DNA from: Bacillota bacterium
Lineage (GTDB): Bacteria; Bacillota; Clostridia; Lachnospirales; Lachnospiraceae
Length of the DNA: 64,000 nucleotides
Assembly (NCBI GenBank): GCA_023439505.1
Contig: JAEXNR010000023.1
Coordinates: 62,001 to 126,000 of the forward strand
Reading direction: 5' to 3'
Shown here: positions 26,968 to 35,102 of the stretch, piece by piece
How the letters are laid out: each line of letters begins with the position of its first letter
Position numbering within the stretch: position 1 is the first letter of the stretch
Position numbers and translations under genes: made by a program
Notes under the pieces: model-generated
The model's database searches: none
Seen by the model: the letters and a program-made list of their open reading frames with translations, nothing else
What the model was told of the DNA's origin: nothing

Positions 26968-27152
26968 AAAAATAATAAAAATTCTACTAAATTTTTGGCT
27001 ATTATGCTCATAATTGTTCGCGACAGTATGTGGAAAAAATACCACGAAAACAAGCAACAGAATAAGGATGGAAATGTGATTTGGACTTAATGATCATACC
27101 GTTGAAAGCCGGATACTTTAAGGATACATGGGTTCCTGTCACATTAACATAA
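26968..27152 (+). pseudogene. Possible relic of an exported-lipoprotein gene
   Basis: After AGAGGGA the sequence reads, across frame changes, like a lipoprotein start: Lys/Ile-rich, a hydrophobic core (FLAIMLIIV in one frame), then CGKNTTKTSN. A further frame gives a protein-like end (PLKAGYFKDTWVPVTLT, stop at 27150-27152). No single open frame covers it. It lies between a consensus -10 box and an intact binding-lipoprotein gene whose mature chain also begins with CGK. Decay of an older duplicate is possible; chance is not excluded. Confidence 0.25.
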
Positions 27153-27179
27153 ATAAAATTAATTTATAGGAGGAGTATA

Positions 27180-28502
27180 ATGAAAAAAGTAATTGCATTA
27201 TTGATGGCTGTGATGATGATTGTATCTCTCGCAGCATGTGGGAAGAAAGAAGCCGATACCTCTAACGACAATGCAGCACCTACAGCAACCGATGCACCTG
27301 CAGCAACGAAAGCACCTGAAGTAACGAAGAGTGAGCCTGTCGATCTGACTATGTGGTGTATCGCAGTAGAAAGTGATTCCAATCGCCATGCTTACGAAAC
27401 TGCCATCGCTGACTTCCAGAAAGCCCATCCGGAAATTAACCTCAAATGGGAAGCTACCCAGAACCAGGATTATAAGACAAAGATTAAAGCTGCGGCAGCA
27501 GCAAACGAATTGCCTGATATCTTCTTCACATGGGGAGGCGGTTTCCTTAGAGAATTTGTTGATGCCGGTCGTGTTTACAGCTTAGATGATGCCTATGCTG
27601 AGTATGCTTCTGAATTGTCTGATAAAGTGTTGGTAAACCACACTTATGATGGCAAGCTTTATGCGGCACCAACAAATTACAACGTTGTTGCCATGTTTGC
27701 TAATACGGATCTTCTCAAACAAGCAGGTTACGATAAAGTTCCCGGTACATATGAAGAACTGATGGCTTGCTGTGACGCTCTTATAGCAAAGGGTATTATT
27801 CCTTTTGGATGTTCAGGAAAAGAAACCTGGTGCGTTACCGAGTATCTTGAGTCGATTATCGAGAAGAGCGTTGGTGCTACCGCACTCACCGATATGTATC
27901 TTGGTAAAGCTCCATGGAATAACGAAGGTGTTATTAATGCAGTAAATAATTTCCAGGAAATGATTAATAAGAAGTATTTTGATCCGGAAGGAATTGCACT
28001 TAGTAATGATGAGGTTAAAGCAAACTTCATAGCAGGAAAGTACGCTTTCTATATTAATGGTACATGGAACTGTGCAAGTTTTGTTGATATAGCGGAAAAG
28101 GTTCAGGTTGCTGAGTTCCCGGTAATTGATTCTACCAAGTCTCAGCTGGGCGAGCTCATTGGAGGTCCCAGTGATTCTCTTGCTGTTTCAGCAAGTTCCA
28201 AGAATGCGGATGTTGCTGCAAAAGCTGCATTAGAAATCGCTAAGAGCGTTTGCCACTATGGCTACCTGGATGGTAATGGACTTCCGGCATGGACACCTGA
28301 TTATGATACAAGCAAACTCAACCCTCTGACACTGTCAGTTGCTGAGATTATGAATAATGCAAAGCAATCTGTTCTGTTTGGTGATGGCATTCAGTCTGCT
28401 GATAATGCAAACATTTATCTTGAATATGTTGACAAGATTTATGCTTCTGCAATCGATGGTAAGAAATTTGTTGAAGGTCTGGATAGTGACCTTAAAAAAT
28501 AA
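27180..28502 (+). CDS. Sugar ABC substrate-binding lipoprotein
   Basis: A 440-residue family 1 binding protein. It has a lipoprotein signal with lipobox SLAAC (Cys20), an Ala/Thr/Pro linker (about 27-48), then a fold starting VDLTMWCIAVESDSNR and ending in a helical EYVDKIYASAIDGKKFV region. Strong AGGAGG before the ATG. Genes downstream (two permeases, YesM/YesN, GH39, GH5) suggest an oligosaccharide ligand of plant cell wall origin, perhaps xylo-oligosaccharide. No ATPase gene nearby. Confidence 0.92.
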   Translation: MKKVIALLMAVMMIVSLAACGKKEADTSNDNAAPTATDAPAATKAPEVTKSEPVDLTMWCIAVESDSNRHAYETAIADFQKAHPEINLKWEATQNQDYKTKIKAAAAANELPDIFFTWGGGFLREFVDAGRVYSLDDAYAEYASELSDKVLVNHTYDGKLYAAPTNYNVVAMFANTDLLKQAGYDKVPGTYEELMACCDALIAKGIIPFGCSGKETWCVTEYLESIIEKSVGATALTDMYLGKAPWNNEGVINAVNNFQEMINKKYFDPEGIALSNDEVKANFIAGKYAFYINGTWNCASFVDIAEKVQVAEFPVIDSTKSQLGELIGGPSDSLAVSASSKNADVAAKAALEIAKSVCHYGYLDGNGLPAWTPDYDTSKLNPLTLSVAEIMNNAKQSVLFGDGIQSADNANIYLEYVDKIYASAIDGKKFVEGLDSDLKK

Positions 28503-28577
28503 TTTTGGGAAGTACATGGTAATTTAAGAAGTATGAATGAGAGCCGTTAAGCCATTAGGTTCTGATTCGATAAAGTA

Positions 28578-28630
28578 AGAAGCGGTTTCCAAACGATTGT
28601 CTGGAGCAACATCATCTGGGAACCGCTTCT
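28578..28630 (+). terminator. Intra-operon hairpin between binding protein and permeases
   Basis: AGAAGCGGTTTCC (28578-28590) pairs with GGGAACCGCTTCT (28618-28630), 13 bp with one G-T pair and a 27-base loop, and is followed by AATC rather than a T run. It probably stabilises the binding-protein mRNA end and partly limits permease expression. Confidence 0.6.
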
Positions 28631-28653
28631 AATCTATTAGGGAAGGAATTAAG

Positions 28654-29535
28654 ATGAAAAAACTATATAGTAATAAACTGACAATTATTCTTTTTATTCT
28701 CCCTGCGCTGCTGCTTTTTCTACTCATTCTTGTTGCACCGATACTTATATCGGGCTATTACAGCCTTTTTGATATGAACGGCTTTGGAAAAAAGAATTTT
28801 ATTGGATTAGAAAATTATAGTGAACTGTTTACCAGCAGCTCAATCGGCTTTCTGAAGGCTCTGGGCAATGCATTGCTTTTGGCACTTCTTTCAGTAGCAG
28901 TTCAATTGCCGATAGCGCTGGGGTTTGCACTTCTTCTCGGTAAGGGAAGAAAGGGAGAACGAGGTTTTCTTTCGATTTATTTTATGCCTGTACTTATATC
29001 GACGGTGGTGATCGGTCAGCTCTGGCTAAAGATTTACAATCCATCCTATGGTATACTTAATGTAGTGCTAAGATCTCTTGGTCTGGATAGTTTGGCAAAG
29101 ATTTGGCTTGGCGATATAAAAACTGCACTTGGTGCTGTTTTTGTACCTATTTTATGGCAGTATGTCGGTTATCATATGCTGCTGATGTATGCAGGTATCA
29201 AGAGTGTTCCACCAGAATATCGGGAGGCTGCAATGATTGATGGAGCCAGGGAGGGACAGATAAACCGTTATATTATTTTACCTTACATAAAGCCTATACT
29301 GAAGATATGTACTATATTTGCTGTTACAGGCTCCCTGAAGTCGTTTGACTTAATTTATGTATTAACAAATGGGACACCACTACACGCAACAGAAGTGCCC
29401 AGTACACTGATGATAAGTATGTTGTTCCTGCGTAATAGATATGGTATGGGCAGTACGATTGCTTTCCTTCTCATCATTTTATGCTTTACATTTGCTTTGA
29501 TCATAAGCCGAATATTCAGGAATAAGGAGGATTAA
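28654..29535 (+). CDS. Sugar ABC permease (MalF/UgpA type)
   Basis: A 293-residue permease with six membrane helices and EAA loop EAAMIDGAREGQINRYIILP (about 192-211). Start ATG after GGGAAGGA. It is followed 4 bases later by the second permease; both belong to the importer with the lipoprotein at 27180. Confidence 0.93.
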   Translation: MKKLYSNKLTIILFILPALLLFLLILVAPILISGYYSLFDMNGFGKKNFIGLENYSELFTSSSIGFLKALGNALLLALLSVAVQLPIALGFALLLGKGRKGERGFLSIYFMPVLISTVVIGQLWLKIYNPSYGILNVVLRSLGLDSLAKIWLGDIKTALGAVFVPILWQYVGYHMLLMYAGIKSVPPEYREAAMIDGAREGQINRYIILPYIKPILKICTIFAVTGSLKSFDLIYVLTNGTPLHATEVPSTLMISMLFLRNRYGMGSTIAFLLIILCFTFALIISRIFRNKED

Positions 29536-29539
29536 TAAC

Positions 29540-30436
29540 ATGAAACTCAGTGATAGCTTTCCGGATAGAAATAAGAAATCCGGACATCAGAAGAAATCCT
29601 TCCGTTATAAAGAAATTAAAGCCAAAGAGATAGGGGTATACATTGTATTTGGAGTCTGGGCGATCATTAACCTGTTTCCTGTCTATTGGTTGTTTACCTT
29701 CTCCCTCAAGAGCAACGATGAGATATTTGGAAAAAATGTTGCCGGTCTTCCGAATAAATGGTTGTGGTCGAACTATGAAACGGCAGTAAATAGCGGACAT
29801 ATCGGAAGATACTTCCTGAACAGTACCATTATTGCCATTGTAACCATTGCAATTGTTATGCTGATTTCACTTATGGCGACCTTTGCCCTGACAAGATTTA
29901 TCTGGAAGGGAAGAAAACAGATGAACGCATTTTTTATGCTTGGCTTGACGATTCCTATTCATGCGGCAATCGTACCCATCTATGTCACTCTTTCAAAATT
30001 GCATTTGCTTAATTCTTACTTATCACTTATTATTCCCTATGCTGCCTTTTCATTAGCGATGGGAATACTTATTTGCACCGGTTTCATGCAAGAATTGCCC
30101 ATAGATCTTGATGAGGCAGGATGTATCGATGGCTGCAGTACCTGGGGGATATTTTTCCGAATTATTGTACCGTTGATGAAACCGGCGGTAGCAACCGTGT
30201 CAATATACACTTTCCTGCAGAGCTGGAACGAGCTGATGTTTGCGACTATCTTTATTAGTGACTCTGTGCACAAAACACTGCCTGTCGGTATACAGGCTTT
30301 TTACGGACAGTATAACACGGTTTGGGGACCTATTGGTGCGGCGTTGGTTTTAGCAACATTCCCGACACTTATATTCTACATCTTCTTTAGCAAGAAGATA
30401 CAGGATAGCTTCATTGCAGGAGCCATCAAGGGCTAG
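29540..30436 (+). CDS. Sugar ABC permease (MalG/UgpE type)
   Basis: A 298-residue permease with an N-terminal basic extension of about 25 residues, six helices, and EAA loop EAGCIDGCSTWGIFFRIIVP (about 192-211). It ends FIAGAIKG, as MalG-type proteins do. AGGAGG lies 9 bases before ATG, overlapping the end of the preceding gene. Confidence 0.93.
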   Translation: MKLSDSFPDRNKKSGHQKKSFRYKEIKAKEIGVYIVFGVWAIINLFPVYWLFTFSLKSNDEIFGKNVAGLPNKWLWSNYETAVNSGHIGRYFLNSTIIAIVTIAIVMLISLMATFALTRFIWKGRKQMNAFFMLGLTIPIHAAIVPIYVTLSKLHLLNSYLSLIIPYAAFSLAMGILICTGFMQELPIDLDEAGCIDGCSTWGIFFRIIVPLMKPAVATVSIYTFLQSWNELMFATIFISDSVHKTLPVGIQAFYGQYNTVWGPIGAALVLATFPTLIFYIFFSKKIQDSFIAGAIKG

Positions 30437-30459
30437 TGATCAGTTAATATTTTTCTGTT

Positions 30460-30513
30460 GGGTTTCGGACTCTGCTTAAGGAGCTATACACATAACTGAG
30501 TCGGAGCCCCTTT
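30460..30513 (+). terminator. Terminator-like hairpin after the importer
   Basis: GGGTTTCGGACTC (30460-30472) can pair with GAGTCGGAGCCC (30498-30509), with mismatches, followed by CTTT. Imperfect stem and short T run, so moderate support. Confidence 0.4.
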
Positions 30514-30551
30514 GCAATATCAGAGATAAGGATAATTCTGGATCTGCCATG

Positions 30552-30580
30552 TTGAAAACAAGGAGCAGATGTGATACGAT
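30552..30580 (+). promoter_or_regulatory. Promoter of the YesM/YesN pair
   Basis: TTGAAA (30552-30557), 17-bp spacer, TACGAT (30575-30580); 65 bases before the kinase start. Confidence 0.5.
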
Positions 30581-30644
30581 AATATATGTGGAAAATATAG
30601 GTAAGATTAACATATCCATTAATATACTTGATTGAGGTGTAGAA

Positions 30645-32399
30645 ATGAGGCATGGCGGTAATAGATTAAAATGCGATTTTAAAATGTCGCTGCAGCAAAA
30701 GGCCCTGTTAATGCTTATTATTCTATTGCTTTTTTTCAGTGTGATGTTTATGATTACAACCTCTATTATAATAAAGAAAACGGAAGATGATTTCAAAGCA
30801 AGAACATCGGAAACTGCGGTCAACAATGTGGTGTCCACCATCAGAGCAAGTTTGGTGAACTATAATTATCTGACACGTTTGATCATGCTCAATGGCAGAG
30901 TCGTTAGCTTTTTAAAAGCAAAAGAAACAGATAGAGACAAGATCTATGAGGCACGGGCAGGTATCAACGAAATACAAAGTTTATATAGCTATATTGATTC
31001 GGTATATATCTTCCGCAACGATGATGTACATGTAAGTACAGGAATAGGTGAATATTCTATCGATATAAACAGCAGTGAGCGTTCTAATATATTGGATGCA
31101 CGTGGTGCCATAGTTATTTCGATTAATGGTAATGGCACAATTAGTAAAAAAAGAAGTAAACCGCTGCTTACTATGTCACGTGCGATTTATGATATTAATT
31201 CGCAAAAGCTCCTGGGTTTTCTAATGATGAACATATCGGGTGATGTATTTGATGATGCGATTGCATTACAAAATTCCGGTGGTATGTGTATACTTGATAG
31301 TAATGGTACACTTCTATGTGGGAATGAAGAAATCGGTTCATTATATGACAGAGACTACGATAGTAATAGTATGGTTTATAAGAGTATTCGCTTAATAGGT
31401 GAGAGGGAGACGCTGACCGGCAAACTGGCAGTAAAACCGCTATTGGTTTTGTGTGTCAGCGGCAAGGGGGCAGAGCCGCTGCCACGGGATACCTTATATG
31501 CCTTGATGATTACGCTGACTGCATTTATCCTGTCAGCATTTGTTTGTGCCTGGTTTATTACAGTTAATATTGCGCGGCCCATCAGAAATCTCAGCGAAGC
31601 AATGGAACGCACAAGATCATCCGGGTGGCTTAAGAGGATTGATACCGTAATGCCAAACAATGAGATTGGCAGGTTGGCTGAGAGTTACAATAGCATGATA
31701 GAGTATCTTAACGAGTTGTTCAACCGTCTTTTGGAGAATGAAAAGAATGTGCAGAAGGCAGAGATACGCGTACTCCAGGAACAGATAAAGCCGCATTTTC
31801 TCTATAATACATTAGAAACGATCAGTTATATGGCAGTACAGGAGAATGCAGGCAGAGCGCATGATGCACTGGAGATACTGGGCAGCTTTTACCGCAATTT
31901 CCTTAGCAAAGGTGATCGAGAGATACCACTAAAGCGTGAGCTGCGCATTACACAGGATTACCTCTCTCTGCAAAAACTTCGGTATGGAAGTATATTTGAG
32001 GATGAGTATATCCTTGATGATACCACACTGGATTATATGATACCTAAGCTGATTCTTCAACCGCTTGTGGAAAACTGTATCTACCATGGCGTGCGCCTCA
32101 AGGGAGAAAAGTGCGTTATTCGCATCACTACCCGCATGGAGGAGGGCAGTTTGCATATCATTGTGTACGACTCAGGCGTTGGTATGACCACGGAGCAGAT
32201 CAAGAACGTTCTGGAAGCAAGAGAGAAGGATGACAGGAAGGAACTGTCAGGCTTTGGTCTGCGTGGCACCATCAATCGAATTCGCTATTACTATGATTAC
32301 GACAACGTAGTACAGATACGGAGTGACCCTGGCGAGTATACGGAAATTGAGATATACATTCCTAAGATGAGGAAATCAGAAGCAGAGGGGGAAGAGTGA
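30645..32399 (+). CDS. YesM-type sensor histidine kinase
   Basis: A 584-residue membrane kinase. Helix one is at about 20-43, an extracellular sensor (Cache-like, about 45-280) follows, then helix two at about 284-308, HAMP (about 308-360), and a His_kinase domain with phospho-acceptor H384 in QIKPHFLYNTLE. The HATPase has the N-box LVENCIYHG and GFGLRG. Such kinases control oligosaccharide importers and glycosidases, often sensing the sugar or its binding protein. Its stop TGA overlaps the response-regulator ATG. Confidence 0.94.
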   Translation: MRHGGNRLKCDFKMSLQQKALLMLIILLLFFSVMFMITTSIIIKKTEDDFKARTSETAVNNVVSTIRASLVNYNYLTRLIMLNGRVVSFLKAKETDRDKIYEARAGINEIQSLYSYIDSVYIFRNDDVHVSTGIGEYSIDINSSERSNILDARGAIVISINGNGTISKKRSKPLLTMSRAIYDINSQKLLGFLMMNISGDVFDDAIALQNSGGMCILDSNGTLLCGNEEIGSLYDRDYDSNSMVYKSIRLIGERETLTGKLAVKPLLVLCVSGKGAEPLPRDTLYALMITLTAFILSAFVCAWFITVNIARPIRNLSEAMERTRSSGWLKRIDTVMPNNEIGRLAESYNSMIEYLNELFNRLLENEKNVQKAEIRVLQEQIKPHFLYNTLETISYMAVQENAGRAHDALEILGSFYRNFLSKGDREIPLKRELRITQDYLSLQKLRYGSIFEDEYILDDTTLDYMIPKLILQPLVENCIYHGVRLKGEKCVIRITTRMEEGSLHIIVYDSGVGMTTEQIKNVLEAREKDDRKELSGFGLRGTINRIRYYYDYDNVVQIRSDPGEYTEIEIYIPKMRKSEAEGEE

Positions 32400-33172
32400 T
32401 GTACCGAGTTATGATTATAGACGATGAGATGTCTGCTCGTAGATTACTACAGGTATCCGTGAACTGGCAATCGCTTGATATGGAATTGGCAGGCGAGGCC
32501 GCAAGCGGTATAGAAGCGGTTAACATCATTGATGAGATACAACCGGACATTGTTTTTGTTGACATTTCCATGCCATTTATGAATGGGATAGAATTTATAG
32601 AGATTGCAACGAAGAGATATGCAGACTTGATGATAATTGTTTTGACAGGATTTGATGATTTTGAGTATGCACGTCAGTGTATTCGCCTGCCGGTGGTAGA
32701 GTATATGCTGAAACCGATTGTACGTCAAGAGGTGACCGAGGTGTTAACCAAAATAAAGGAAAAACTTGATAAACACGATACGCGTACAGAGAAGATCGAA
32801 CAGCAGATTACTCCGTCTGATATCGAAAAGATTGAACAGCAGATTACTCCGTCTGATATCGAGAAGATAAGGCAGTATTTACGCGATAATTTTACTGACT
32901 CAAAAATCAATCTAACCTCTGTGGCACAGCATTTTGGGTTTAATCCGAGCTATCTTAGCCGGAAATTTAAGCAGGAGACAGGAAAGAGCTTTGTCGAATT
33001 TCTGATTAAATGCCGGATGGAACGGGCAATTGGGCTGGCAGGAACAAGCAGGAAGATGTTCTGTACTGCCAATGATGTCGGGATCCCTGACCCGAACTAC
33101 TTTGGACGCTGCTTTAAAAAATATACAGGCAGCAGCTATTCGGATTATGTCAGTTCACATACCTTGCGGTAA
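32399..33172 (+). CDS. YesN-type AraC-family response regulator
   Basis: A 257-residue regulator: receiver domain (1-120) with D8/D9 and phospho-acceptor D55 (FVDISMP), a short linker, and two AraC helix-turn-helix motifs (about 150-255). ATG 32399 overlaps the kinase stop. It is much shorter than typical YesN proteins (about 350-530) because the middle region is reduced to about 30 residues, and that linker contains an exact 12-residue duplication (EKIEQQITPSDI twice). It likely activates the importer at 27180 and the glycosidase genes that follow. Confidence 0.93.
   Translation: MYRVMIIDDEMSARRLLQVSVNWQSLDMELAGEAASGIEAVNIIDEIQPDIVFVDISMPFMNGIEFIEIATKRYADLMIIVLTGFDDFEYARQCIRLPVVEYMLKPIVRQEVTEVLTKIKEKLDKHDTRTEKIEQQITPSDIEKIEQQITPSDIEKIRQYLRDNFTDSKINLTSVAQHFGFNPSYLSRKFKQETGKSFVEFLIKCRMERAIGLAGTSRKMFCTANDVGIPDPNYFGRCFKKYTGSSYSDYVSSHTLR
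32798..32862 (+). repeat. 36-bp in-frame tandem duplication in the regulator linker
   Basis: Twenty-nine identical bases at 32798-32826 and 32834-32862, period 36, encoding two copies of EKIEQQITPSDI between receiver and DNA-binding domains. The two copies differ by at most a few silent bases, suggesting a recent event. Confidence 0.9.
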
Positions 33173-33303
33173 ACTGGGGATGCAAAATATGAAAATGTGG
33201 AACTGATAGCTATGTTATTTGAGGACAGCCCGGGCAGTGTTAAATAAAATGGAAGATGAGATTTTCTCTGAGAGAAGAACGAAGTTTTATCCCAGATAAA
33301 TAT

Positions 33304-33357
33304 GAGACCCTGATATTGACTGGAGGAGTTGATATGAGGGTCTCTTTATGGTAGCAG
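33304..33357 (+). promoter_or_regulatory. Leader hairpin with a possible mini-ORF
   Basis: GAGACCCT (33304-33311) pairs with AGGGTCTC (33337-33344), followed by TTTATGG; this could be a terminator of the YesMN transcript. Its loop contains GGAGGAG and an ATG (33334) opening a six-codon frame MRVSLW-stop, which would overlap the stem. Either a plain terminator or a translated attenuator before the GH39 gene. Confidence 0.35.
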
Positions 33358-33391
33358 GGATATCTTATTAACAACCTAAAATCAACAGTAA

Positions 33392-33403
33392 CGTACAAGT
33401 ACG
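33392..33403 (+). promoter_or_regulatory. GTAC dyad upstream of GH39
   Basis: CGTACAAGTACG, an inverted repeat 23 bases before the GH39 ATG. It contains the GTAC half-sites also seen before the GH51 and LplABC genes, but with a 2-base rather than 4-base spacer. Confidence 0.3.
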
Positions 33404-33425
33404 ATTCATTAGTGGAGGGAAATCG

Positions 33426-34940
33426 ATGGAAGAAAAATTAAATTATAAGATTAATTGTGAAGACAGCATGATATTCAATAATAATGCTGCCTTCTGTATT
33501 GGTACCGGACGTATGAATCTTGCATTGCGGCAGGAATACCATAATCAGTTAAAAAAAGTTCAGGAGGAAATCCATTTTTCGTATATTCGCGGACACGGTT
33601 TGTTCTGTGACGATATGGCCATATATCACACATATGAAGAGGACGGGATAGAAAAAGAGGAATATAATTTTACTTATTTAGACCTGGTATTCGATGACTA
33701 TCAATCTATGGGACTCAAGCCTTTTATTGAACTGGGCTTTATGCCGGAAAAATTGGCGTCAGGAAGACAGACCATCTTTTATTGGAAAGGAAATGTTACA
33801 CCGCCAGCCGATTATAATAAATGGGCAAATCTGGTAAAGGCTACTATCAATCACTTAATTCACCGCTACACAAGGGAGGAAGTGATTACTTGGCCTTATG
33901 AAATATGGAACGAACCAAATCTTCCCGGTTTCTGGAAGGATGCAGATATGGAGGAGTATTTTAAGCTATATGAAATAACAAGTAAGGCGGTTAAAGACTG
34001 TGATTTACGTTTCCGTGTAGGTGGACCTGCAATCTGCGGAGTTGATGATGAACGCTGGCTAACTTGTTTTTTAGAATACTGCTCAAAAAATAAGGTTCCG
34101 TTAGATTTTGTAACGAGACATGCTTATGCAACGGAATTACCGGAAAAAGACGGCCATTATGATTATCAAAAATTAAGAGAACCGAAAGTATTTATGGATG
34201 AGCTTAAGGAAAGCCGCCGAATCATAGATAGTTTTCCTGAGTACGCAGGTATGGAAATGCATCTTACGGAATTCAATACCTCCTATACTCCACTTAACCC
34301 GATACATGATACCAATCTTAACGCAGCCTACATAGCACGCTTATTAAGTGAAATGGGAGATGTCTGCACTTCTTATTCTTATTGGACCTTTGGAGATGTG
34401 TTTGAAGAGGCGGGGGTAGCATTTACTCCGTTTTCCGGCTGTTTTGGATTATTAACCAATGGGATGATTCCGAAACCTACCTTTTGGGCGTTTTCTTTCT
34501 TTCGTAATTTAGGAACTAAGGCGATTGCACGTAATGAACATTTTATATTAACAAAGGATCACGAGAGCAAACTTCAAGGTATCGCCTGGAATCCGGTGGA
34601 AGAAAATAGGGATAAGGAAATCACATTGAATTTATCAATTGATTTGGAGAATGGGGAATATATCCTGGTTAGGAAGCTGGTGGATGAACTTACATGCAAC
34701 CCCCTTAAGGTATGGATTGATATGGGGACGCCGGCAAATCTCAAGAAAGAACAAATCGGGCTATTATTGGAATGTGCGAAACCTCAGGTGAATACAAAGC
34801 GGTTTGAAGTCATTGACAACGTTACCGAGTTGGAAATCTGCTTATCATCAAATGCGTTATGTTATTTTGAAATACAGCGTATTTACCCCAAAGCTGACAG
34901 GGGATTTCAACCGGAACGTATTCGGGGAGCAATAAAATAA
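33426..34940 (+). CDS. GH39-family glycosidase (beta-xylosidase-like), cytosolic
   Basis: A 504-residue enzyme without signal peptide, probably a beta-xylosidase acting on imported xylo-oligosaccharides. Clan GH-A features: acid/base E163 in YEIWNEPNLPGFW, nucleophile E282 in MHLTEFNTSY, and an FGDVFEE...FSGCFGLLTNGMIPKP segment characteristic of GH39. A C-terminal beta-sandwich occupies about 375-500. GGAGGGAAA precedes the ATG. Beta-xylosidase is favoured over alpha-L-iduronidase by the bacterial context; activity on other substrates is possible. Confidence 0.88.
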   Translation: MEEKLNYKINCEDSMIFNNNAAFCIGTGRMNLALRQEYHNQLKKVQEEIHFSYIRGHGLFCDDMAIYHTYEEDGIEKEEYNFTYLDLVFDDYQSMGLKPFIELGFMPEKLASGRQTIFYWKGNVTPPADYNKWANLVKATINHLIHRYTREEVITWPYEIWNEPNLPGFWKDADMEEYFKLYEITSKAVKDCDLRFRVGGPAICGVDDERWLTCFLEYCSKNKVPLDFVTRHAYATELPEKDGHYDYQKLREPKVFMDELKESRRIIDSFPEYAGMEMHLTEFNTSYTPLNPIHDTNLNAAYIARLLSEMGDVCTSYSYWTFGDVFEEAGVAFTPFSGCFGLLTNGMIPKPTFWAFSFFRNLGTKAIARNEHFILTKDHESKLQGIAWNPVEENRDKEITLNLSIDLENGEYILVRKLVDELTCNPLKVWIDMGTPANLKKEQIGLLLECAKPQVNTKRFEVIDNVTELEICLSSNALCYFEIQRIYPKADRGFQPERIRGAIK

Positions 34941-35102
34941 GTAGTGATATTAACATAAAGTCGATTTAATTCCATTCATTGAATCCTAGTATAATACATA
35001 CGCCGACATAAAGAAGACTTTGCATAGGCTTAGCGGGGCTTAACTTAAGCATCATTACTTCATGGATTTAGTTCGGAATTATAATCTAGAGGAGGAAGAC
35101 CT

